64,000 nucleotides of DNA from Sphingopyxis yananensis (GTDB lineage: Bacteria; Pseudomonadota; Alphaproteobacteria; Sphingomonadales; Sphingomonadaceae). Within the stretch, counting starts at the first letter, position 1. Each line of letters starts with the position of its first letter. The translations under genes were made by a program, and so were the position numbers. The stretch spans positions 186,001 through 250,000 of the forward strand of contig NZ_JAJEWI010000010.1 of NCBI RefSeq assembly GCF_020687785.1, written 5' to 3'. Of this stretch, positions 19,427-28,154 are shown in pieces. The notes below the pieces were generated by a model. That model was given only the letters and a program-made list of their open reading frames with translations. It did no database searches and was not told the origin of the DNA.

Positions 19427-19879
19427 ATGAACTGGGAAACGATATTCACCATTGCCAATGTTTGGGCCATGATCGGTTGGCTGGCCTTGGCCTTTGCCCC
19501 GCGCAAGCCGCAGGTTTTGGCGTTGATCCTATATCTGTCGGTATTTCTGCTCTGCTTGGCCTATGCCATTTTGCTGGGGATGTTGCTGGGCGGATGGACG
19601 GACGCGGGTTCTGCGTCGGGTGGCAGTTTCACGACCTTGGCTGGGGTGATGGCCTTATTTTCTGGTCAGGCGGCGATGTTGCTGGGCTGGGTGCATTATC
19701 TGGCCTTTGATCTGTTTGTCGGCATGTGGATTGCACGGGACGCAGACCAAAAGGGTTTTGGCCGTGCTGTACAATGGCCCATTTTATTCCTGACCTTGAT
19801 GGCGGGGCCGTTGGGCCTGTTGATTTGGTTGATCGTGCGCGACCGCCGCGCGCGGCAACTTAGCAACGCGGCACGCTGA
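19427..19879 (+). CDS. ABA4-like family membrane protein (DUF4281)
   Basis: Integral membrane protein of 150 residues with four hydrophobic segments (about 5-22, 29-52, 68-90 and 112-135). The sequence around GWVHYLAFDLFVGMWIARDA is the recognisable core of the ABA4-like family. The plant founder affects neoxanthin formation; the bacterial role is not established. The ATG at 19427 begins the first membrane helix; an upstream in-frame start would add an unlikely Cys/Arg-rich leader. A methyltransferase-like gene follows after eight bases, so the two probably form an operon. Confidence 0.78.
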   Translation: MNWETIFTIANVWAMIGWLALAFAPRKPQVLALILYLSVFLLCLAYAILLGMLLGGWTDAGSASGGSFTTLAGVMALFSGQAAMLLGWVHYLAFDLFVGMWIARDADQKGFGRAVQWPILFLTLMAGPLGLLIWLIVRDRRARQLSNAAR

Positions 19880-19887
19880 GCGACGCC

Positions 19888-20484
19888 ATGAAGCGATATG
19901 CCCCCGCGGCCCAGCGCAATATCGGTCCCATTGCTGATGTCTTGGCCCACTGGTTGCCGCCCAGCGGATTGGTGCTGGAAGTGGCCAGCGGTTCGGGCGA
20001 ACATGGGCTGGCCTTTGCGCGGCAATTTTCGGACCTGCAATGGCAGCCCACCGACCCAGATGAAGCCGCACGGGCATCCATTGCGGCGTGGCAAAAGGAG
20101 GAGGGGCGCGAGAATTTTCTGCCGCCCATGGCGTTGGACGCCGCCAGTGGGCACTGGCCCGTGATCCATGCCGATGCCGTGTTGGCGATCAACATGGTGC
20201 ATATCAGCCCTTGGGCAGCGACACTGGGCTTGTTTGCAGGGGCGGGACGCCTGTTGGGCATTGGCGGGGCATTAATTCTTTATGGCCCATATTTGGAAGC
20301 GGGCGTCGAAACCGCACCTAGCAATCTGGCGTTCGACCAATCTTTGAAGGCGCGCAACAAGCAATGGGGACTGCGCCATGTGGATGACATGCGCGCCGCT
20401 GCCGTAGCGGAAGATTTTGTTCTGGACGCACGGCAGGCGATGCCAGCGAATAATCTGATGTTGCTGTTTCGCAAAATCACCTGA
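19888..20484 (+). CDS. DUF938 family, SAM-methyltransferase-like protein
   Basis: A 198-residue protein with a methyltransferase fold: the SAM-binding glycine-rich motif VLEVASGSGEHGLAFA (about 29-44), an acidic loop PTDPDE (about 54-59), and ADAVLAINMVHISPW in the motif IV position. Family members (DUF938) share the opening KRYAPAAQRNIGPIADVLA. The substrate is unknown. It lies eight bases after the ABA4-like gene and ahead of a repeat-rich regulatory gap before the acyl-CoA ligase gene. Confidence 0.82.
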   Translation: MKRYAPAAQRNIGPIADVLAHWLPPSGLVLEVASGSGEHGLAFARQFSDLQWQPTDPDEAARASIAAWQKEEGRENFLPPMALDAASGHWPVIHADAVLAINMVHISPWAATLGLFAGAGRLLGIGGALILYGPYLEAGVETAPSNLAFDQSLKARNKQWGLRHVDDMRAAAVAEDFVLDARQAMPANNLMLLFRKIT

Positions 20485-20543
20485 TGAAGTGGGCCTCATT
20501 GGCCGACAATAAAGTACTGCTATTATTGGCAGGGTGTCGGCAT

Positions 20544-20592
20544 CGATGCTTTAAACATCGTCTATCATTCGATAGCCTCATGCAAAATTGCA
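20544..20592. promoter_or_regulatory. Three successive inverted repeats upstream of the acyl-CoA ligase gene
   Basis: CGATG-N7-CATCG (20544-20560), CTATC-N4-GATAG (20562-20575) and TGCAA-N2-TTGCA (20581-20592) follow one another 28-76 bases before the ATG at 20620. A wider GCCGAC/GTCGGC repeat (20502-20541) lies upstream. They look like operator sites or leader structure for the fatty-acid operon; no regulator can be named. Confidence 0.4.
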
Positions 20593-20619
20593 CGAATATG
20601 ATGCGATTCGAGGGAGAGA

Positions 20620-22182
20620 ATGATGGCGCAAAGCATTGATGAACTGTTCACATTTGATGAACATCTCAACTATTGGGCGAAAGAACGACCCGATGGCATT
20701 GCGATGCGCGAAGGCGAGCATATCATTAGCTATGGTGAATTGGATGATCGTACGGCGCGCTTTGCGTCAGCATTGATTGCCAAGGGCCTGAAAAAAGGCG
20801 ATCGGATTGCATGGATCGGCAAAAATGCCGCCCTCTATTTCACCATGTTTTACGGCGCGGCGCGGGCTGGCATCGTAATGTCCCCCATTGGTTGGCGTTT
20901 GGCCCCGACGGAATGGGCCTATATTTTGAACGATACCGCCGCCAAGATTGTTTTTACGGGCGAGGGTTTTGACGATGCAGCCGCCCAACTGACGGGCAAG
21001 CTGGAACATAATCCCGAAATTATTGGCCCTGCCGAGGCGGAACGATTAATCAGCGAAACGCCGCGGGTGGCCTTTGAACCTGCCACCATCGATGAAGCTG
21101 TGCTACAGCTTTATACGTCGGGCACCACCGGTAACCCCAAAGGCGCGGTGCTGTGCAATCGCAATCTGTTTGGACTGCGGAAATATAGCAAAGATTTGGA
21201 TCTTCCTTATACGAAATGGGAAGATGATGAAGCGGTGATGGTGGCCATGCCATGCGCCCATATTGGCGGAACCGGACTGGGTGTGATGGCGCTGGGTTCT
21301 GGCTTGCCTGGGGTGGTTCTGCCGGAATTTACGCCGGACGCGGTTTTCGACGCGGTGGAAAAATATGGCGTTACCCGATTTTTCATTGTTCCGGCCGCGC
21401 TGCACATGTTGCTGCTGCATCCGCGCTGCAAGTCTGTGGATTACAGCCGATTGAAATATATTTTGTACGGCGCGGCGCCCATTCCGTTGGAATTGCTGCG
21501 TCAATGTATGCAGGTTTTCGGCGCTGAATTTATTCAAGCCTATGGCATGACGGAAACCACCGGCACCATTTGCATGCTACCCCCCGAAGATCATGACCCC
21601 AATGGCAATAAGCGCATGCGTTCTGCGGGCAAGCCATTGCCGGGCGTTGAAATTCGGATTTTGGGCGGCGATGGCGAAGAGGTGCCGCAGGGCGAAGTAG
21701 GTGAGGTTGTCACGCGTTCGACCAACAATATGTTGGGATATTGGAACCTGCCGGATGCCACGAAAAACACCATGACCAAGGACGGCTGGATCCATACCGG
21801 CGATGCCGGTTATATGGATGAAGACGGATATTTATATATCCATGACCGCGTGAAAGACATGATCATTTCAGGCGGCGAAAATGTCTATCCTGCCGAAGTG
21901 GAAAGCGCCATTTACGGGCATCCTGCGGTGCAAGAGGTCGCGGTCATTGGTATTCCCGATGAAAAATGGGGCGAAACGGTCAAGGCCGTGGTGGTTCCCA
22001 AGCCGGGGATGAGCGTCGACGAGGCGGATGTGATTGCATGGGCGCGCGAACGTATTGCTCCGTTCAAAGCACCGCGCAGCATCGACGTGATCGCGGAATT
22101 GCCCCGCAACGCCAGCGGCAAGATTTTGAGGAAGGACCTGCGCGCTCCCTATTGGGAAGGTTATGAGCGCATGGTCAATTAA
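20620..22182 (+). CDS. Acyl-CoA ligase (AMP-dependent, FadD-like)
   Basis: ATP-dependent ligase activating a carboxylic acid, probably a fatty acid, to its CoA thioester through an acyl-adenylate. The 520 residues contain the P-loop-like LYTSGTTGNPKGA (about 165-177), the adenylate motifs YGAAPIPLELL and AYGMTETTG, GWIHTGDAGYMDEDGYLYIHDRVKDMIISGGENVYPAE (read in parts), and the C-terminal catalytic lysine in NASGKILRKDLR. Chain-length preference cannot be read from sequence. An AGGGAGAG ribosome-binding site precedes the start. An acyl-CoA dehydrogenase gene follows after 12 bases, giving activation plus first oxidation in one operon. Confidence 0.9.
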   Translation: MMAQSIDELFTFDEHLNYWAKERPDGIAMREGEHIISYGELDDRTARFASALIAKGLKKGDRIAWIGKNAALYFTMFYGAARAGIVMSPIGWRLAPTEWAYILNDTAAKIVFTGEGFDDAAAQLTGKLEHNPEIIGPAEAERLISETPRVAFEPATIDEAVLQLYTSGTTGNPKGAVLCNRNLFGLRKYSKDLDLPYTKWEDDEAVMVAMPCAHIGGTGLGVMALGSGLPGVVLPEFTPDAVFDAVEKYGVTRFFIVPAALHMLLLHPRCKSVDYSRLKYILYGAAPIPLELLRQCMQVFGAEFIQAYGMTETTGTICMLPPEDHDPNGNKRMRSAGKPLPGVEIRILGGDGEEVPQGEVGEVVTRSTNNMLGYWNLPDATKNTMTKDGWIHTGDAGYMDEDGYLYIHDRVKDMIISGGENVYPAEVESAIYGHPAVQEVAVIGIPDEKWGETVKAVVVPKPGMSVDEADVIAWARERIAPFKAPRSIDVIAELPRNASGKILRKDLRAPYWEGYERMVN

Positions 22183-22194
22183 CGGATAGAAGCC

Positions 22195-23388
22195 ATGACA
22201 CAAAATGATATGGACGCCTTTCGCGCCGAAGTGCGCGATTGGCTGGCAGAAAACTTGCCCGCCGCATCGCGCAAAGCGGCTAGTCTCGCGACCAGTGTTT
22301 TCATCGAAAAGCCTTATTCTTTGGCATGGCAACAGATATTGCATGCCAAGGGATGGGCCGCACCGCATTGGCCAAAGGAATATGGCGGCACGGGTTGGAA
22401 CGACACCCAGCGCCATATTTTCGACAGCGAATGCGCCGCGGCTGGCGCGCCCAGCCTGTCGCCAATGGGGCTGAAGATGGTCGCCCCCGTCATCATGCGT
22501 TTTGGCACGCCGGAACAAAAAGCTTATTATCTGCCCCGCATTTTGTCGGGCGAGGATTATTGGTGCCAAGGATATTCGGAACCGCAATCGGGTTCGGACT
22601 TGGCCAGCCTGTCGCTGCGCGCCGACAAGGATGGCGATGATTATGTGCTGAATGGCTCGAAAATTTGGACCACTCATGCCCATTATGCCAATCGCATGTT
22701 TTGTTTGGTGCGCACGAACCGTGATGGTCGGCCCCAACAAGGTATTACCTTCCTGTTGTTGGATATGGACACGCCCGGCATCACCGTGCGCCCCATCCTG
22801 ACCTTGTCGGACGATCATGATTTTAATCAGGTGTTTTTCGACAATGTGCGCGTGCCGCAATCGGGCCGCGTCGGCGAAGAAGATCAGGGTTGGGGCGTCG
22901 CCAAATATTTGTTGGAATTTGAACGGTCTGCGGCTTATGCGGCCGGATTGAAAAATGGTTTGGACCGCTTGGCCCAGCACGCCTTGGCGCAAGATTTAGG
23001 GGATGGGCAGACCTTGCTGGATGACCCTTCCATTCGCCAGCTATTTGCACGGTTATATAATGATGTGGCGACCATCGAGGCGGGTGAGAAAAAGATGATG
23101 GCTGCCATCGCGCGTGGGCGCAGCCCTGGACCGGCATCGTCGATGCTGAAGGTCAAGGGCACGGAGACGCAGCAGGCGATACAGGAATTGGCGTTGATCG
23201 TGGCGGGACCATATGCTGCGCCCCACCAGATTGAAGCCCGCACCATCGGCAGCAACACGGAATTTGTTGGGCCTGAAGACGATCTGACGGCGTCTGCGCG
23301 CTATTTTAACGGTCGGGCGTCGACCATCTATGGCGGGTCGAATGAAATTCAGCGCAATATTATGGCAAAACTGATTTTGGGGCTGTGA
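22195..23388 (+). CDS. Acyl-CoA dehydrogenase, FadE-like
   Basis: FAD-dependent dehydrogenase forming the 2,3-double bond of an acyl-CoA. The 397-residue product has the three-domain pattern: N-terminal helices, the middle-domain signature YSEPQSGSDLASL with VLNGSKIWTTHAH, and the C-terminal STIYGGSNEIQRNIMAKLILGL. The position of the classical MCAD Glu (YEGT) is Gly here (YGGS), as in many bacterial paralogues, so the base lies elsewhere. Start follows the ligase stop by 12 bases, making this the second gene of the operon. A terminator lies about 60 bases downstream. Confidence 0.9.
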   Translation: MTQNDMDAFRAEVRDWLAENLPAASRKAASLATSVFIEKPYSLAWQQILHAKGWAAPHWPKEYGGTGWNDTQRHIFDSECAAAGAPSLSPMGLKMVAPVIMRFGTPEQKAYYLPRILSGEDYWCQGYSEPQSGSDLASLSLRADKDGDDYVLNGSKIWTTHAHYANRMFCLVRTNRDGRPQQGITFLLLDMDTPGITVRPILTLSDDHDFNQVFFDNVRVPQSGRVGEEDQGWGVAKYLLEFERSAAYAAGLKNGLDRLAQHALAQDLGDGQTLLDDPSIRQLFARLYNDVATIEAGEKKMMAAIARGRSPGPASSMLKVKGTETQQAIQELALIVAGPYAAPHQIEARTIGSNTEFVGPEDDLTASARYFNGRASTIYGGSNEIQRNIMAKLILGL

Positions 23389-23446
23389 TGGCCGACGACC
23401 GATGGCGCTGACGGTCCATCATGCGGGGCGGCGCAGGATATGATGG

Positions 23447-23475
23447 GCGGCGGGGTGAAATCCGCCGCTTATTTT
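23447..23475 (+). terminator. Intrinsic terminator after the acyl-CoA ligase/dehydrogenase operon
   Basis: GCGGCGG (23447-23453) pairs with CCGCCGC (23462-23468) over an eight-base loop, followed by TTATTTTTA. It sits between convergent genes. Confidence 0.8.
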
Positions 23476-23482
23476 TATGGGC

Positions 23483-24100
23483 TTATGCCTTTTGGCGCAG
23501 ACGTGCGCGGGCAAAGGCGGGGCGGGCCTTGCATCGTTCCAACCATGCAAGCGTGGCGTCGCCGAGCACATCATGGGCGTTTAGGGTTTCCGCCAAAAAT
23601 GCGGCATAGCCAATGGCGATGTCGGCGGCGGTGAAGCGGCCGGCAACTAACCATTCGCGGCCATCGGCTAGCGCGGCTTCGATGCTTTTGGCGCGGCCAG
23701 CGAAAAAGGCTTTATAGTCAGCCGCGGCTTGGGGCAGGCGGCGTTCGGGAACCTCCACCTGTGTATAGCGGATCATCACCGCCAAGGGAAAGGTTAGCGT
23801 CGCATCGCTGCGGTGCATCCAATTGCGATAGAGCCAATAATCCGCTTCATGGGGCGCAACGTCCAGCGGCGTGTTTTGCACAATGCGTTCCACAATCGCG
23901 CCGGATTCGGTCAGGGTTAGGCCATTTTCGACCCATGCCGGAACGGTCATCAGCGGATTGACGGCGCGATATTCCGGCGCAAAGGCGCGGGGCGGAAAGG
24001 GCAAATTGTGCAATGTCACATCCATGCCCACTTCCTCGACCGCCCATAAGCATCGCAGCGACCGTGCGTCGGGACAGTGATAGAGGATGGGCTGGGTCAT
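23483..24100 (-). CDS. Glutathione S-transferase family protein
   Basis: A 205-residue GST-fold protein: thioredoxin-like N-terminal domain with LYHCPDARSLRCLWAVEE (about 6-23), NPLMTVPAW and the glutathione-contact LTESGAIVERI, then an all-helical C-terminal domain with RFTAADIAIGYA, the N-capping/hydrophobic-staple region. The Ser in DARSLR is a candidate catalytic residue. Substrate unknown. The ATG at 24100 overlaps the stop of the transporter gene (ATGA), showing a two-gene minus-strand operon; upstream in-frame starts would lie inside that gene. Confidence 0.88.
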   Translation of the reverse strand: MTQPILYHCPDARSLRCLWAVEEVGMDVTLHNLPFPPRAFAPEYRAVNPLMTVPAWVENGLTLTESGAIVERIVQNTPLDVAPHEADYWLYRNWMHRSDATLTFPLAVMIRYTQVEVPERRLPQAAADYKAFFAGRAKSIEAALADGREWLVAGRFTAADIAIGYAAFLAETLNAHDVLGDATLAWLERCKARPAFARARLRQKA

Positions 24101-25056
24101 GCTGTGATATCCTTTGGCCGCTGAACCTGACGTCGATGTTCGCGCCATGCAATGAACAATCCGCTGAATATGATGATGGGCGCACCAATCCATGTCGTTT
24201 CGGCTGGGACCGTACCGAATATATACCAACCCAGCGCAATGGCCCATAACAGCGCGCTATAATCCATCGGCAACACCACCGATACTGGCGCAAGTCGCAG
24301 CGCCCCCGTCAGCGACATTTGCACAACCGCGCCGGTCAGCCCCAATCCGGCAATCAGCAGCCATTGTTCGGCGCTGTGCGACGTGTAAACAAAGGGCAGG
24401 GCCAGCCCCAAGGGCAGCATCGACATCAAGCTGAAATAAAAAACGATGGTCGACGCATTTTCGGTGCGGCCCAAATCGCGAATGGCGATGCTGATCAAGG
24501 CCGTGGTGATAGCACCGGTAATGGCAATCATTGTGCCCAATCCGTGACGCCCGCTAAAACCATCGGCAAAGCTGTTGCTGGGGTCCAGCACGATGAGCAC
24601 GCCAATAAAGCCCAGCAAAACGGCGCTCCACCGCTGCCACCGGATTTTCTCGCCCAGCAATATGGCCGCAAAAATCACTGCGAAAATGGGAACGGACAGG
24701 TTGATGGTCGTCGCCTCGGCCATGGGTAGAAAGATCATGGCGAGAAAATTGCAGGCCATGCCGGTCAAGCCCATCGCTGTACGGCGCATGTGCGAACCGA
24801 TGCGCTGGGTTCGCAACGTATGAAAGCCTGCGAATCTCCAAATCCAAACCAACAGGAAGGGAAGCACCAATGCTTGCCGCCAGAACAGGCTTTCCAATAC
24901 ATGAACGCCGCTTTGGTCCAATAATTTTACGATCACGAACATGATCGATAGGCTGAGCATCGCCAGCAGGCGCAGGGCAATTCCGCCTAGATAATTGGGA
25001 GATGTTCCCTCTATTTCCGCCGCCATGTGGCTGTTGTTCGAACCGTTTTTGCTCAT
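24097..25056 (-). CDS. DMT-superfamily transporter (EamA domains)
   Basis: Inner-membrane permease of 319 residues with about ten helices in two repeated EamA-like halves. The N-terminal half has LALLSLSIMFVIVK-type helices and MAEATTINLSVPIFAVIFAA, the second half GLGLTGAVVQMSLTGALRLAPVSVVLPMDYS. These are typical of the drug/metabolite exporter family; the substrate is unknown. The ATG at 25056 (MSKNGSNN) or 25026 (MAAEIEG) are the likely starts, since longer forms would run into tRNA-Trp. It overlaps the GST gene downstream, so the pair may be involved in detoxification (inference). Confidence 0.85.
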   Translation of the reverse strand: MSKNGSNNSHMAAEIEGTSPNYLGGIALRLLAMLSLSIMFVIVKLLDQSGVHVLESLFWRQALVLPFLLVWIWRFAGFHTLRTQRIGSHMRRTAMGLTGMACNFLAMIFLPMAEATTINLSVPIFAVIFAAILLGEKIRWQRWSAVLLGFIGVLIVLDPSNSFADGFSGRHGLGTMIAITGAITTALISIAIRDLGRTENASTIVFYFSLMSMLPLGLALPFVYTSHSAEQWLLIAGLGLTGAVVQMSLTGALRLAPVSVVLPMDYSALLWAIALGWYIFGTVPAETTWIGAPIIIFSGLFIAWREHRRQVQRPKDITA

Positions 25057-25147
25057 ATATGATCGGCATATCAGGCAGATATTTTCATGCAAGCTGTCAA
25101 AGCACTTGCCACATGCCAACAAGGGCGGTAGAGGCCCAATCCGGCTT

Positions 25148-25223
25148 AGGGGCATAGCTCAGCTGGTAGAGCATCGGTCTCCAAAACCGAGGGCCGCGGG
25201 TTCGAATCCTGCTGCCCCTGCCA
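25148..25223 (+). tRNA. tRNA-Trp (anticodon CCA)
   Basis: A 76-base cloverleaf with the CCA end encoded: acceptor AGGGGCA pairs with TGCCCCT, the D-arm is AGCTCAGCTGGTAGAGC, anticodon stem TCGGT/ACCGA encloses CTCCAAA with CCA at 25181-25183, and the T-arm contains GGTTCGAATCC. tRNA-Trp commonly precedes secE-nusG; here about 3.5 kb of acyl-CoA dehydrogenase and transporter genes separate them. Confidence 0.97.
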
Positions 25224-25429
25224 TTGTTTTCAATGGTTAAGCCATATAACGAAAAGGGTTGAGCTTCGGCTCCCCTTTTCGAATTATCCTTTTATTTGGT
25301 GGTCATAGCGACATATTACCATGCATATGGTGATGCTGATCTTGCTGGCTTTTGCTACGGATGATGTGCGGCCAGAAATCGGCGTCGTCCATATTTTATT
25401 CGATAATATTTGAATATCGGCCCTGACCC

Positions 25430-26641
25430 ATGCAAAGCGATGGGCACAAACAGCCGCGCATGAACGCGGCCATCGTGGGAGTAGGGACGCTGTTCGATAC
25501 ATTGACGCTTGCCGCTTTGCCGCCGGAAGACGAGGCTATTCGGCCAGCCATTCGCCAATTGATTGCCGACGCCATTGCCGATTTACCCAGCGACCGAAGA
25601 GCGCGGTCTTGGGCGGGCTTTGATGCCGCATTTAGCCGGAAATTGGGCGAGGCCGGATTTCTGGGGCTGACCTTGCCCAAAGCTTATGGCGGGCAGGAGC
25701 GCGGACCCTTTGCGCGATTTGTGGTGGTCGAAGAATTGCTGAGCGCGGGCGCACCTGTCGCCGCCCATTGGATTGCCGACCGTCAGAGCGCCCCGCTGAT
25801 CCTGAATTTCGGCACCGAAGAACAGCGCCAATTTTACATCCCCCGCATTTGCCGCGGGGAGTTTTTCTTTTGTATCGGCATGAGCGAGCCCAATTCGGGT
25901 TCCGACCTAGCGAGTGTGCGGACCCGCGCTGAGCGGACGGACGCCGGTTGGCGGGTGAATGGCCAGAAAATCTGGACCACCAATGCCATGTACAGCGATT
26001 ATATGATCGCCTTGCTGCGAACATCCGGCAGCGCGGATGACCGGCACAGCGGCTTGTCGCAATTGATCATCGACCTGAAGGCCCCCGGCGTGACAGTCCG
26101 GCCTATCATGGATTTGGCGGGGGACAGCCATTTTGCCGAAGTGTTTTTCGACAATGTGGATTTGCCCGCCGACGCGTTGATTGGCGCGGAAGGGGATGGG
26201 TGGCGGCAAGTGACCGCCGAACTGGCCTTTGAGCGCAGCGGACCGGAACGTATTTATTCCAGCATCATCTTGCTCGACGCATGGATTGCGCATCTGCGCC
26301 ATGTTGGCCGCAAGGACAGCGCCACGCTGGATTTGGTGGGCAATTTCACCGCAAGGCTGGCGACACTGCGCGCCATGTCCATTGCATGTACGGCGCGCTT
26401 GGCGGCCGGTGACAGTCCGGTGGTGGAGGCTTCTTTGGTGAAGGATTTGGGCACCAGTTTTGAACAAGAATTGCCCATTGCCATTGGTGCAGACCTTGCG
26501 GCTTGGCCAGATGAGGTGGTGAGCGACGATCTGCACCGCACGCTGGCCTATATCACCCATTTGGCGCCCAGTTTCTCGCTGCGCGGCGGAACGCGGGAGA
26601 TTTTGCGTGGAATTTTGGCACGGGGAATGGGGTTAAGATAA
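25430..26641 (+). CDS. Acyl-CoA dehydrogenase, candidate alpha subunit of a heteromer
   Basis: FAD-dependent acyl-CoA dehydrogenase of 403 residues. The N-terminal helical domain includes FLGLTLPKAYGGQERGPF, the middle domain has GMSEPNSGSDLASVRTRAE and WRVNGQKIWTTNAMY, and the C-terminus ends LRGGTREILRGILARGMGL. The next gene overlaps its stop by one base (TAATG) and encodes a shorter, degenerate paralogue. Such overlapping long/short pairs occur in heteromeric dehydrogenases acting on bulky acyl-CoAs such as steroid side chains; applying this here is inference. The ATG at 25430 is used; an ATG at 25460 is an alternative. Confidence 0.87.
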   Translation: MQSDGHKQPRMNAAIVGVGTLFDTLTLAALPPEDEAIRPAIRQLIADAIADLPSDRRARSWAGFDAAFSRKLGEAGFLGLTLPKAYGGQERGPFARFVVVEELLSAGAPVAAHWIADRQSAPLILNFGTEEQRQFYIPRICRGEFFFCIGMSEPNSGSDLASVRTRAERTDAGWRVNGQKIWTTNAMYSDYMIALLRTSGSADDRHSGLSQLIIDLKAPGVTVRPIMDLAGDSHFAEVFFDNVDLPADALIGAEGDGWRQVTAELAFERSGPERIYSSIILLDAWIAHLRHVGRKDSATLDLVGNFTARLATLRAMSIACTARLAAGDSPVVEASLVKDLGTSFEQELPIAIGADLAAWPDEVVSDDLHRTLAYITHLAPSFSLRGGTREILRGILARGMGLR

Positions 26642-27627
26642 TGAACGCAGCAGAATTTATCGAACCCTTTGCCCGTTTGATGGACGAAGTGATGACGCCA
26701 GCGGCCGTGCGCGCGGCGGAACGGGGCGGGGATATCAGCAGCCTGTGGCAGATGGTGCAGGAATCGGGATATTTGGACGCGTTGGTCAGCGAAGAGGCGG
26801 GCGGTGCCGGTCTGGACTTGGGCGTGGTCCATGGCCTGTGGCAGATATTGGGCCGCCGCGCCGTGCCCCTGCCGATTGGGGAGACGATGCTGGCCCGTGC
26901 ATTATTGAGCATGGCGGGGCAGGATGCGCCCGATGGACCGATTGTGCTGGCGGTCATGACAGGCAATGCGCCGGTGATCGTGCCTTTGGGGCAAATAGCA
27001 CAGCATGTGCTGGTCGAAAATGCGGCCGGATTGACTCTGTATAGTGCGGCGTCTGGCGCGCCGCAGGGCACGGGCATATATGGTGATTTGTCGGCGCGTT
27101 TCCAATGGGACGCCGTCAGCGGGAATAGTTTCGCCAAGCCAGAGGCGGGGCTGCGCGCCTATGCTGCTTTACTGCGTGCGGCGATGATAGCGGGCGCGGC
27201 GGATGAGTTGGTGCAGCGCACCGCCGATTATGCCGCGCAGCGCGTGCAATTTGGCAAGCCCATTGGCCGGCAACAGGCGTTGCAGCAAAATCTGGCGGTG
27301 ATGGCAGAGCATGCCGTTGCGGCGCGTTTGGCATCGCAATTGGGCTGTGCGGGCGGTCTGCCAATATCGCCGGCAGCGGCGGCGACCGCCAAATCTGTCG
27401 CCAGCCATGCGGCGGCCTTGGTGGCCAACACCGCCCATGCGGTGCATGGCGCGATTGGCATTAGCGAGGAATATGACCTGCAATTGCTGACCCGCCGTTT
27501 GCATGAATGGCGATTGGCGGATGGGTCGGAAAATTATTGGAACCGGATTTTGGGCGCGCAGCGTTTGGCATCCGCTGCGGCGTCGGTGGACTTTGTGCGC
27601 TCTGCCTTGCCCTGTGCTGCGCGCTGA
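26641..27627 (+). CDS. Short acyl-CoA dehydrogenase paralogue, candidate beta subunit
   Basis: A 328-residue protein of the acyl-CoA dehydrogenase fold but shorter and less conserved than its partner. The N-terminal helices are present (VQESGYLDALVSEEAGGAGLDLG, PLPIGETMLA) and the C-terminal helical domain is clear (YAAQRVQFGKPIGRQQALQQ, AVHGAIGISEEYDLQLLTRR). The middle beta domain is reduced and lacks the SEPxxGSD flavin motif, replaced by a short AVMTGNAPVIVPLGQ region. This suggests a non-catalytic or flavin-sharing subunit. Its start overlaps the preceding dehydrogenase stop, supporting co-assembly. Confidence 0.85.
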   Translation: MNAAEFIEPFARLMDEVMTPAAVRAAERGGDISSLWQMVQESGYLDALVSEEAGGAGLDLGVVHGLWQILGRRAVPLPIGETMLARALLSMAGQDAPDGPIVLAVMTGNAPVIVPLGQIAQHVLVENAAGLTLYSAASGAPQGTGIYGDLSARFQWDAVSGNSFAKPEAGLRAYAALLRAAMIAGAADELVQRTADYAAQRVQFGKPIGRQQALQQNLAVMAEHAVAARLASQLGCAGGLPISPAAAATAKSVASHAAALVANTAHAVHGAIGISEEYDLQLLTRRLHEWRLADGSENYWNRILGAQRLASAAASVDFVRSALPCAAR

Positions 27628-27650
27628 TGTGACAGGCGATCAGGTTTAGG

Positions 27651-27688
27651 ATAAGGGCGGGCGGGGCATCAGCCGAACCCGCCCTTAT
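27651..27688. terminator. Eleven-pair stem-loop after the dehydrogenase pair
   Basis: ATAAGGGCGGG (27651-27661) is perfectly complementary to CCCGCCCTTAT (27678-27688), with a 16-base loop. No T-run follows, but it is the strongest structure between the dehydrogenase pair and the next small gene and probably marks a transcript end. Confidence 0.55.
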
Positions 27689-27702
27689 GATATGCACAGG
27701 CC

Positions 27703-27960
27703 ATGAAGAAAAAACGATATTTGACGGCGACGATGGCCGATGGTTATATGAAAACCATTGGCCCGACGAGCCATGATTTCAGCCATTATTGGCGGATTAT
27801 TGCCTTGTTGGGAAATGGCAAGACCGAGGTGTTCTGGGGCCATAGCCGCAATTTGGCCGAGGCGAAAAAGAAGAAAATCGCTGCTGAAGAAGCGTGCAAA
27901 ATGCGCGGGTGGCAAAGCTATGAATTGGAAATTGTCGAATTGGTTGAAACGCGGGCCTGA
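27703..27960 (+). CDS. Hypothetical 85-residue basic protein
   Basis: Not recognised. The predicted product (85 residues) is rich in Lys and aromatic residues, opens MKKKRYLTATMADGYMKTIG, has YWRIIALLGNGKTEVFWGHS, and continues with a Lys/Glu/Ala-rich helix (LAEAKKKKIAAEEACKMRG). No signal peptide or membrane segment is visible. Reading frame and codon use fit the neighbourhood, so it is likely real. It lies between a long stem-loop and the Gdx leader, so it is probably a single-gene unit. Confidence 0.6.
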   Translation: MKKKRYLTATMADGYMKTIGPTSHDFSHYWRIIALLGNGKTEVFWGHSRNLAEAKKKKIAAEEACKMRGWQSYELEIVELVETRA

Positions 27961-28120
27961 GCATGCGGGTTTAAGCATATCTGGACTAGCGGCGCGCATC
28001 TCGGGCGCAAGGCGCTGGTCGGTGCTGTCCTTATTTTGCTTGTTTTGGGGCATGTTCTGCCGATATAGGCCCAGTAAAAGAGGCCACGTCCTCGCCCAGC
28101 TATTCGCGCGGGTTTGAAGT

Positions 28121-28154
28121 CCGGGACGGCCCGGCAGCTTGAGAAGGAAGCTGC
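28121..28154 (+). promoter_or_regulatory. Candidate guanidine-II-like leader of the gdx gene
   Basis: Two adjacent stem-loops precede the exporter. CCGGG-ACGG-CCCGG (28121-28134) is a five-pair hairpin closed by an ACGR tetraloop, the hallmark of guanidine-II (mini-ykkC) hairpins. GCAGCTT-GAGAAGG-AAGCTGC (28134-28154) holds the purine ribosome-binding sequence in its loop, three bases before the ATG at 28158. The second ACGR hairpin that the known class requires is not clear: the upstream GAGG/CCTC (28079-28093) closes a CCACGT loop instead. The call rests on structure plus the identity of the downstream gene. Confidence 0.5.

Noticed and set aside
25148..25223. tRNA-Trp considered as a phage or island attachment site
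   Set aside because: No integrase gene and no direct repeat of the tRNA 3' end were seen in the flanking sequence.
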